DNA from: an uncultured Acidimicrobiaceae bacterium | Lineage (GTDB): Bacteria; Actinomycetota; Acidimicrobiia; Spongiisociales; UBA5794 | Assembly (NCBI GenBank): GCA_947258635.1 | Contig: CAMYJM010000220.1 | Location: 1 to 5,210 of the forward strand | Direction: 5' to 3' | Length of the DNA stretch: 5,210 nt | Shown here: piece after piece, positions 1 to 4,638 of the stretch | Layout: each line of letters begins with the position of its first letter | Numbering within the stretch: position 1 is the first letter of the stretch | Notes under the pieces: generated by a model | What the model was told of the DNA's origin: nothing | What the model saw: only the letters and a program-made list of their open reading frames with translations | Databases searched by the model: none | Made by a program: the position numbers and the translations under genes

Positions 1-145
1 CCACGGTGGCCCGGGCGGCGGCTTTGCTGACGGGCGCCACCGCATCCTCGAGATCGGCAATCACGGCGTCGGCGCCGCGCCCGGCGACCTTGGCGAGCAT
101 GTCGGCGCGATCTCCCGGCACGAATAGATAGCTGCGAGCAGTCAG
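1..145 (-). CDS. CitE/HpcH-HpaI-family lyase, N-terminal fragment (candidate citramalyl-CoA lyase)
   Basis: Only the first ~48 codons are in the window; the gene continues past position 1. Read on the minus strand the peptide begins TARSYLFVPGDRADMLAKV and contains DLEDAV. This is the N-terminal signature of the CitE family (citrate lyase beta subunit, citramalyl-CoA and malyl-CoA lyases): RSxLFVPGDR forms the first beta strand of the TIM barrel, and the LEDAV strand helps form the active site. These enzymes cleave acyl-CoA beta-hydroxy acids, usually with Mg2+. The fragment looks like CitE-type citramalyl-CoA lyases rather than the longer Chloroflexus Mcl. The start is placed at CTG (143-145) because an in-frame TAG at 179-181 closes the frame, no ATG, GTG or TTG lies between, and later starts would remove the conserved strand. 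With mct and meh close by, cleavage of (S)-citramalyl-CoA to acetyl-CoA and pyruvate is a reasonable inference. Substrate cannot be read from this fragment. Confidence 0.82.
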   Translation of the reverse strand, partial: MTARSYLFVPGDRADMLAKVAGRGADAVIADLEDAVAPVSKAAARATV

Positions 146-334
146 CTCCGGCTCCCGGTTAGACGATGCTTCGCCTTTCTAGCACCTGAGTACCCGACGA
201 CGGGAGCAACGTCACAGTCAACATGATGTCGCCGACGATCGGCAGGCGGGCCGCGGCCGCGTCGAGGGCGGTCCAATTGCGCCCTTGAAACCGGAGCCTG
301 CCGGACGCAAGCTAGAACCAAAAGGCGACCCTGG
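146..334. other. Divergent intergenic region between the lyase and the FGE-like lipoprotein gene
   Basis: This 189-bp spacer must hold the promoters for both divergent genes. No coding signal is convincing. A short perfect inverted repeat, GCCGA-CGA-TCGGC, lies at 231-243. Towards the lipoprotein gene, TTGAAA (285-290) resembles a -35 box, but the hexamer 17 bp further on (CAAGCT, 308-313) is a poor -10, and TAGAAC (313-318) is too far away at 22 bp. Towards the lyase no clear -10 is visible. CACCTGAGTACCC (183-195) resembles a 13-mer in front of mct (see findings). No promoter is called here. Confidence 0.45.
152..156 (-). promoter_or_regulatory. Ribosome binding site supporting a CTG start
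   Basis: On the minus strand GGGAG lies 6 nt before the CTG at 145-143, an ordinary Shine-Dalgarno spacing. A second GGAG (149-146) directly abuts the CTG and is too close to act. This site is the main reason, besides the conserved N-terminus, for accepting the rare CTG initiation codon. Confidence 0.5.
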
Positions 335-1399
335 ATGCCGACTCGGCGAAGCGCGTCAATCCTGGCCATGGTGCTGATGGCCCTCATCGCCGGCTGCGCC
401 CCGGGCGATCTGACCGATGGCCACGTGGCAGCCGGGGACACTGCGGCCGCAGCCGGGGACTGGATAGCGGCGTTCGAGGAGTACCGGCTGGCGGCGGAGG
501 CCGATCCCGACCATGAGGCAGCCACCCTCGGCCTGGACACGGCCGCCGATCGGCTCACCGCCATGGTGCCTGGGCTTGCGGTGGCTACGGAAGTCCAACT
601 ACTGCGCTGGCTCGAGGAACAGGACCGGCTCAGCGGCGTCGCCGCCGTCCTCAACGCCAGTGTGGTCTCCATCCGCAGCGGGTGGACCGAGATGGGCAGC
701 ACCACCGGACGGCCCGACGAGCAACCGGCGCGGCCGGTGTACCTCGACGCCTTCGCCATCGACCGCTACGAAGTGACCAATCTCCAATATGCCACTTACC
801 TGCATCACACCGGCGAACGCGCCCCGGTCTACTGGATCGGCGGTGCGTACCCGGACGGCGCGGCAACCCAGCCGGTGGTCGGGGTGTCATGGCAGCAGGC
901 AGCCTCGTACTGCACGAGCATGGGAAAGCGACTGCCGACCGAGGCGGAATGGGAGCGGGCCTGCCGTGGCGAAAGCGGCTTGGACTACCCGTGGGGCGAG
1001 CACTGGGAAGCCGCCAATCTCAACACGACTCTGGTGCCCCTCAACGACCTGGATCAGCCATGGACTTGGCTGGCCTTCCCTGGCGATGCGCCGGCCCAAC
1101 TGCGTTCCGTCGGTGATCCGGTCGGCGGCGCCAGCACCGACGGCGTATGCAACCTGGCAGGCAACGCCGCGGAGTGGGTAGCGGACTGGTACGACCGAGA
1201 CGCCTACTCGACCCTCGAGAGGGTGAACCCGCTCGGGGCGGAACCGCGATGGAACCATTCCATCCGCGGCGGCGCCTGGCTGTTCCGCCACGACGACCCT
1301 GATCTCATGGTGGAGCAAGGGCGCTGCATGTTCCGCAACTCTTCGCACTCCGCAGCCGACCCTCGCGTCGGATTCCGCTGCGCAGCCGGCTCGAGCTGA
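335..1399 (+). CDS. Lipoprotein with TPR-like segment and FGE/SUMF1-type domain
   Basis: A 354-aa protein likely anchored to the outer face of the cytoplasmic membrane. Residues 1-21 form a lipoprotein signal peptide: basic MPTRR, a hydrophobic core and lipobox LIAGC with acylated Cys21. Residues ~29-78 are Ala-rich helices with one TPR-like unit (AAAAGDWIAAFEEYRLAAEA followed by DPDHEAA). Residues ~113-350 are a formylglycine-generating-enzyme-type domain: EMGS (119-122), RPVYLDAFAIDRYEVTN, GVSWQQAASYC, KRLPTEAEWERACRG, YPWG, GVCNLAGNAAEWVADWY, SIRGGAW (309-315) and closing VGFRCA. True FGEs carry a copper-binding Cys pair just after RGGS, within about ten residues. Here the corresponding stretch is LFRHDDPD, and the nearest Cys is Cys331, so sulfatase-activating oxidase activity is unlikely. 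Relatives use this C-type-lectin-like fold for other chemistry or for ligand binding. The first ATG is preferred because a start at 368 would lose the basic n-region. AAAGGCGA at 321-328 is a weak ribosome binding site. No sulfatase is adjacent, and the true role is unknown. Confidence 0.88.
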   Translation: MPTRRSASILAMVLMALIAGCAPGDLTDGHVAAGDTAAAAGDWIAAFEEYRLAAEADPDHEAATLGLDTAADRLTAMVPGLAVATEVQLLRWLEEQDRLSGVAAVLNASVVSIRSGWTEMGSTTGRPDEQPARPVYLDAFAIDRYEVTNLQYATYLHHTGERAPVYWIGGAYPDGAATQPVVGVSWQQAASYCTSMGKRLPTEAEWERACRGESGLDYPWGEHWEAANLNTTLVPLNDLDQPWTWLAFPGDAPAQLRSVGDPVGGASTDGVCNLAGNAAEWVADWYDRDAYSTLERVNPLGAEPRWNHSIRGGAWLFRHDDPDLMVEQGRCMFRNSSHSAADPRVGFRCAAGSS

Positions 1400-1404
1400 G
1401 CCCC

Positions 1405-1420
1405 GGGCCGGATCGGTCCC
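1405..1420 (+). terminator. Possible weak terminator hairpin after the FGE-like gene
   Basis: Six bases after the stop codon GGGCCG can pair with CGG-T-CCC (6 bp, loop GAT, one bulged T). There is no T-tract afterwards, which is common for high-GC bacteria but also makes the call uncertain. The stem is short. Confidence 0.25.
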
Positions 1421-1461
1421 TGCCTTGGTACCCTCGTGGCCTTTCCTCGGATCCACCGCCA

Positions 1462-1480
1462 TGTACCACCTGGGTACACT
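1462..1480 (+). promoter_or_regulatory. TGTACC-N5-GGTACA palindrome overlapping a possible -10 box
   Basis: A perfect 6-bp inverted repeat with a 5-nt centre (1462-1478) lies 28 bp before the mct start codon. Its right arm overlaps TACACT (1475-1480), a TAnnnT hexamer that could be the -10 element of the mct-meh operon. No good -35 box is seen at 16-18 bp upstream. The layout would suit a dimeric repressor such as a GntR- or TetR-type protein blocking transcription. It could equally be a small RNA hairpin or chance. No regulator gene is present in the window. Confidence 0.3.
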
Positions 1481-1490
1481 CGCCGAGTCT

Positions 1491-1495
1491 GGAGG
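1491..1495 (+). promoter_or_regulatory. Ribosome binding site of mct (decides start)
   Basis: GGAGG lies 11 nt before the ATG at 1507 but only 2 nt before the in-frame TTG at 1498. The 2-nt spacing is too short for initiation, so ATG 1507 is preferred. Confidence 0.6.
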
Positions 1496-1506
1496 CGTTG
1501 ATCGAG

Positions 1507-2715
1507 ATGGCTTTGCTGGCCGGGATGAGGGTGGTGGAGGGATCCGCCTTCGTGGCGGCTCCTCTCGGCGGGATGACCCTGGCTCAGCTCGGCGCCGACG
1601 TCATCCGATTCGATCCGATCGGCGGGGGCCTCGACTATCGACGCTGGCCGGTGACGTCCGAGGGACAGAGCATCTACTGGGCCGGGCTCAACAAGGGGAA
1701 ACGATCCATCGCCATCGACCTGCGGTCCGACGAAGGCCGCGACCTCGCAACGGCGCTGATCACGGCACCCGGCCCCGACGCCGGGATCTTCCTCACCAAC
1801 TATCCGGCAGGCGGTTGGACGGATTTCGAGCTACTGCGGGCCCGCCGTGACGACCTCATCATGTGCCGCATCCTCGGCAACCGGGACGGCTCTACCGCAG
1901 TCGACTACACGGTCAACGCCGCCGTCGGCTACCCCGCCATCACCGGGCCCGCCGACCACGAAGGTGTCGTCAACTCGGTGCTCCCGTCGTGGGACCTGAT
2001 CACGGGGATGATGGCGGCGACGGCGATCCTGGCCGCCGAGCGGAAACGCACCCGCGCCGGTCACGGCCGGCTGCTCGAGATCGCCCTGGCCGATGTCGCC
2101 ATTGCCGTCCTGGGCCACCTCGGCCAGATCGGCGAGGTCACGATCAACGGCGTCGCCCGGCCTCGCTACGGCAATTACCTCTACGGAGCATTTGGCCGCG
2201 ACTTCATCACACCCGACGGCCGGCGGGTGATGGTGACGGCGATCACGGCGCGGCAGTTCCGCGGCCTGGCCGAGGCGACGGGAACGGAACAGGCAGTCGC
2301 CGCCCTCGAAGCCGAGCTGGGCCGGCCGATAGCAAGCGATGGCGACCTCTTCGACTCCCGGGAGGAGATCGCCGCCATACTCGAGCCGTGGTTTGCCGCA
2401 ACTCCCTTCGCCGAGGTAGCGCGCCGTTTTGACGCCCACCGGGTGCTCTGGGGCCCGTACCAGACGGTGCAGGAGTTGCTCGCCGACGATCCCCGGGCGT
2501 CGACGGCGAACCCGATGCTGGCGGAGATCGACCAGCCGGGCATCGGCAACCTGCTCACGCCGGGTTCCCCGATCGACATCGGTGCCGAGCGAGAGCCGCC
2601 GCGCCCGGCCCCCCTCCTCGGCGAGCACACCGAGGAGATCCTCAGCGGAGTGCTCGGAATGGGCCCCGCCGAGATTGCGACCCTGTTCGACCGGGAGGTG
2701 GTGGCGGGTGCCTGA
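1507..2715 (+). CDS. mct: Mesaconyl-CoA C1-C4 CoA transferase (2-methylfumaryl-CoA isomerase), CaiB/BaiF family III
   Basis: A 402-aa cytoplasmic enzyme of family III (CaiB/BaiF) CoA-transferases, of full family length. Mct moves CoA intramolecularly, converting mesaconyl-C1-CoA to mesaconyl-C4-CoA (EC 5.4.1.3). Visible marks are the N-terminal RVVEGSAFVAAPLGGMTLAQ and LGADVIRFDP, then WAGLNKGKRSIAIDL, which forms the CoA-binding Rossmann half. GPADHEGVVNSVLPSWDLITG follows; Asp163 there sits at the family's catalytic aspartate, which forms the acyl-anhydride intermediate. Next come RPRYGNYLYGAFGRDF (218-233), WGPYQT and DQPGIG, and the C-terminal RPAPLLGEHTEEIL. SAFVAAPLGGMTLAQ, GGGLDYRRWPV and RPRYGNYLYGAFGRDF match my memory of annotated Mct proteins better than formyl-CoA transferases or CaiB. 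The start is ATG 1507, 11 nt after GGAGG. The 3' end overlaps the next gene by 8 bp, so the two are co-translated. An itaconate or mesaconate CoA-transferase is the main alternative for exact substrate. Confidence 0.87.
   Translation: MALLAGMRVVEGSAFVAAPLGGMTLAQLGADVIRFDPIGGGLDYRRWPVTSEGQSIYWAGLNKGKRSIAIDLRSDEGRDLATALITAPGPDAGIFLTNYPAGGWTDFELLRARRDDLIMCRILGNRDGSTAVDYTVNAAVGYPAITGPADHEGVVNSVLPSWDLITGMMAATAILAAERKRTRAGHGRLLEIALADVAIAVLGHLGQIGEVTINGVARPRYGNYLYGAFGRDFITPDGRRVMVTAITARQFRGLAEATGTEQAVAALEAELGRPIASDGDLFDSREEIAAILEPWFAATPFAEVARRFDAHRVLWGPYQTVQELLADDPRASTANPMLAEIDQPGIGNLLTPGSPIDIGAEREPPRPAPLLGEHTEEILSGVLGMGPAEIATLFDREVVAGA
2693..2698 (+). promoter_or_regulatory. Ribosome binding site of meh inside mct (decides start)
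   Basis: GGGAGG lies 9 nt before GTG 2708 and inside the last codons of mct. It fixes the start of the hydratase at GTG 2708 rather than at any of the upstream in-frame codons, which would read through the mct sequence in a second frame. Confidence 0.7.
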
Positions 2716-3622
2716 TGATCTGCACGCCTGGATCGGCAATCGCGAGGAAACCGCCGATGTCATCACGCTGTGGCCGGCGCAAGCCCTCCACGCCACCCTC
2801 GACCGGGAGGGCCCGCCGCCGGCCGCCGGCGACCCGCTGCCGCCGCTATGGCACTGGTTGTTCTTCCTACCGACCGTTCCCCACTCCGGATTGGGAGTCG
2901 ACGGTCATCCCGAACGCGGCGGGTTTCTCCCCCCGGTGGCCCTCCCCCGCCGGATGTTCGCCGGAGCCCGTTACGAATTCCGCCGGCCATTGCATATCGG
3001 CGAGCGGGCCCAGAGCACCCGCGGGGTTGTGAGTGTCTCCGAGAAGCAGGGTGGCAGCGGGCCGCTCGTCTTCGTCCTCATCCGCTACGAGGTCACCGGC
3101 GAGGAGGGGCTCTGCGTCGTCGCCGAGCACGACATCGTCTATCGGCAAGCTCCGACTGAAGCCCCGTCCTACCCGCCCGGCCCGGATGCGATCCCCACGG
3201 CACCGTGGTCGCAGACCATCACACCGGGCGCCGTGATGCTCTTTCGGTACTCGGCCCTCACCTTCAACGCGCACCGCATCCACTACGACCACCCCTACGT
3301 CACTCAGACTGAGGGTTACCCGGGACTCGTCGTTCACGGCCCGCTGACTGCGATGCTGCTGGCCGACCTGGCCCAGCGCAACGGCCCCGGCCCGCTGGAG
3401 ACGTTCTCGTTTCGGGCACGCTCCCCATTGTTCGCCGGCCACCCCATCGCGCTGCTGGGCGAGCCGAGCGGCCGAACCGCCGCCCTGGCGGCCTGGTCCC
3501 CAGATCGCCGCCGGGCCGTGACGGCCGAGGCCGGATTCGGACTCCCGGCGACTGAGTCGCGGTGGCCGGATCGGGCACGCATGGTTCAATCGTCATGGAT
3601 ACAAGAGACGGAGAACGGTTAG
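2708..3622 (+). CDS. meh: Mesaconyl-C4-CoA hydratase (MaoC/hotdog family)
   Basis: A 304-aa protein with two hotdog domains of the MaoC/FAS1-like dehydratase type. Meh hydrates mesaconyl-C4-CoA (3-methylfumaryl-CoA) to (S)-citramalyl-CoA (EC 4.2.1.153), the step after Mct. The N-terminal half (~5-147) has WIGNREE, the Pro-rich LPPLWHWLFFLPTVP (44-58), GGFLPPVALPRRMFAGARYE and EHDIVYR (140-146). The C-terminal half (~165-280) has FRYSALTFNAHRIHYDHPYV with Asn187, His189, His192 and Asp194, then EGYPGLVVHGPLTAMLLADL with His210. This is the HxIHYD...VVHG hydratase-2 signature that places the catalytic Asp/His pair. The start is GTG 2708, 9 nt after GGGAGG; it overlaps mct by 8 bp, indicating translational coupling and one operon. 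The order mct-meh is the strongest evidence for substrate. Itaconyl-CoA hydratase (Ich) or another HTD2-like hydratase is the alternative. The tail after residue 280 is polar and probably not part of the fold. Confidence 0.85.
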   Translation: MPDDLHAWIGNREETADVITLWPAQALHATLDREGPPPAAGDPLPPLWHWLFFLPTVPHSGLGVDGHPERGGFLPPVALPRRMFAGARYEFRRPLHIGERAQSTRGVVSVSEKQGGSGPLVFVLIRYEVTGEEGLCVVAEHDIVYRQAPTEAPSYPPGPDAIPTAPWSQTITPGAVMLFRYSALTFNAHRIHYDHPYVTQTEGYPGLVVHGPLTAMLLADLAQRNGPGPLETFSFRARSPLFAGHPIALLGEPSGRTAALAAWSPDRRRAVTAEAGFGLPATESRWPDRARMVQSSWIQETENG

Positions 3623-3783
3623 GAGGGACGGTTCGACGGTCGCGTGCCCTTGGCAGACGACGCGCCGCGATCAGACCGATGCGCTCCCACCTCCCGCGTG
3701 GCGCGCAGAGTGCCGGGACCGCCGGCGATTGCGATAGGCTTGGCGACCCCTGATTGAGGTTCTGCAGCCTGGAGGTATCAGAC
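3623..3783. other. Intergenic region between meh and the universal stress protein gene
   Basis: This 161-bp stretch holds no convincing gene. It begins with AGGAGG (3621-3626, overlapping the meh stop) that has no start codon at a useful distance, and three copies of ACGGTT/C (3615, 3628, 3636). A 5-bp hairpin GCCGG-N5-CCGGC lies at 3712-3726. A possible -10 box and a clear ribosome binding site for the next gene follow. Confidence 0.5.
3735..3740 (+). promoter_or_regulatory. Possible -10 box for the universal stress protein gene
   Basis: TAGGCT fits the TAnnnT pattern and stands in a slightly AT-richer patch (GATTGCGATAGGCTTGG), 43 bp before the start codon. No matching -35 hexamer is seen 16-18 bp upstream, so an alternative sigma factor or an activator would be needed. 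Stress-protein genes are often controlled that way, but this is inference. Confidence 0.3.
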
Positions 3784-4614
3784 ATGGCGGAGACACCAAA
3801 CACCGAGGTGAGCGAGCTGATCGTTCCGCTCGACGGCCGCGACGCCAGCGGCCGCGCCGTCCCCGTCGCCGGACGGATTGCGAGTCGCCTGGGGCTTGGC
3901 GTGCGGCTGTTTGCCGCGGCCGCCGATGCCGACTCCGAGATTGAAGCGTGGATGCAATCAGTCGCCGATCAGCACCTCGCCGGCATAGAAGTTGCCATTG
4001 AAGCCAGCAGCGCAACCGACCCCGTGGCGGCCATCGTGGAAGTGGCCGGCGATGGGGGCATGGTGTGCATGGCCACTGCGGCGTCCCTGTTGCCGCACCA
4101 AGGCCACATCGGCTCTGTTGCCGAAGGCGTCACCCGGGAGATGAGACGTCCGGTGATCCTGGTCGGCCCCGAGATGGATGCCAGCCCCGGCGAGCACACC
4201 TCCCGTCTGGTGGTCCCGGTCGACGGCTCGCCCCTGTCGGAGGCAATCTTGCCGGTGGCCGGTGATCTGGCGCGCGCCCTCGACGTGCCCGCCTGGGTCG
4301 TGACTGTGGTTTCGCCGAGTCTCGAAAGCTCGGTGCACATGGGTGTCGATGCCATCAGCATCGGCGTGGGCTACCTGCGGCGACTCGCCGGGCAGATTCG
4401 GGAGTCGCACGCTATCGACGCCGAATACGAGGTGCTCCACCGGGACAACCCGGCGGAGGCGATTGTCGATTTCACCGGCGACGACGGCACCGTCGTCATG
4501 ACAACGCACGGACGCTCCGGCTTGAGCCGCCTCTTCGGTGGCAGCGTGGCTACCGGGGTCGTCGCCCACTCCAAGCGGGCCGTGATCGTATGGCACCCGG
4601 CGGACGCCGACTGA
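3784..4614 (+). CDS. Tandem-domain universal stress protein (UspA family)
   Basis: A 276-aa cytoplasmic protein made of two Usp domains, each an alpha/beta fold of the adenine-nucleotide alpha-hydrolase type. Domain 1 (~10-128) begins ELIVPLDGRD and ends RRPVILVGP. Domain 2 (~140-271) begins RLVVPVDGSPLSEAILPVA and ends KRAVIVWHP. Domain 2 keeps most of the ATP-binding motif: VVMTTHG, nine residues, then Gly253-Ser254; the first motif glycine is Thr240. In domain 1 the equivalent reads MATAA (96-100), so the glycines are lost and only Gly110-Ser111 remains; it probably does not bind ATP and may serve in pairing. Usp proteins help cells survive starvation, hypoxia or stasis; the molecular partner is unknown. 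The start is ATG 3784 because GGAGG (3771-3775) lies 8 nt upstream; an in-frame TTG at 3754 lies before that site. It follows meh in the same direction but 161 bp away, so likely a separate transcript. Confidence 0.9.
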   Translation: MAETPNTEVSELIVPLDGRDASGRAVPVAGRIASRLGLGVRLFAAAADADSEIEAWMQSVADQHLAGIEVAIEASSATDPVAAIVEVAGDGGMVCMATAASLLPHQGHIGSVAEGVTREMRRPVILVGPEMDASPGEHTSRLVVPVDGSPLSEAILPVAGDLARALDVPAWVVTVVSPSLESSVHMGVDAISIGVGYLRRLAGQIRESHAIDAEYEVLHRDNPAEAIVDFTGDDGTVVMTTHGRSGLSRLFGGSVATGVVAHSKRAVIVWHPADAD

Positions 4615-4638
4615 CCTCGGCCTCCTCAGTGGCCGTCC
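4602..4638. terminator. Candidate bidirectional terminator spanning both convergent stop codons
   Basis: GGACG-CC-(G)-ACTGA (4602-4614) can pair with TCAGT-GG-(C)-CGTCC (4626-4638). This gives 12 base pairs interrupted by one bulged base on each side, with an 11-nt loop (4615-4625). The stop codons of both convergent genes lie within the stem. A hairpin works equally on either strand, so it could end transcripts from the left and the right. No T-tract follows on either strand. Stem pairing was worked out by eye. Confidence 0.42.

Noticed and set aside
142..759. Long minus-strand open frame opposite the lipoprotein gene
   Set aside because: It is antisense to a gene with clear domain motifs, is rich in Ser/Arg/Ala, and matches no family; high-GC shadow frame.
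335..1399. Reading the FGE-like protein as a true sulfatase-activating enzyme
   Set aside because: The copper-binding Cys pair after RGGS is absent and no sulfatase gene is nearby.
1831..2796. 321-codon minus-strand open frame opposite mct
   Set aside because: Long antisense frames are expected in GC-rich genes; the plus strand encodes an unmistakable CoA-transferase, and the antisense product is low-complexity Arg/Gly/Val-rich.
3615..3641. Three ACGGTT/C copies near the end of meh
   Set aside because: Spacing is irregular (13 and 8 bp), the unit is only 5-6 bp, and the first copy is coding sequence; probably chance.
3595..3753. Short plus-strand ORF beginning at ATG 3595 that overlaps the end of meh
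   Set aside because: It has no ribosome binding site, an Arg-rich composition typical of out-of-frame high-GC reading, and no family likeness.
3621..3757. Perfect AGGAGG right after the meh stop codon, perhaps leading a small gene from GTG 3644
   Set aside because: The nearest start codon is 17 nt away, too far, and the ~37-residue product has no recognisable feature.
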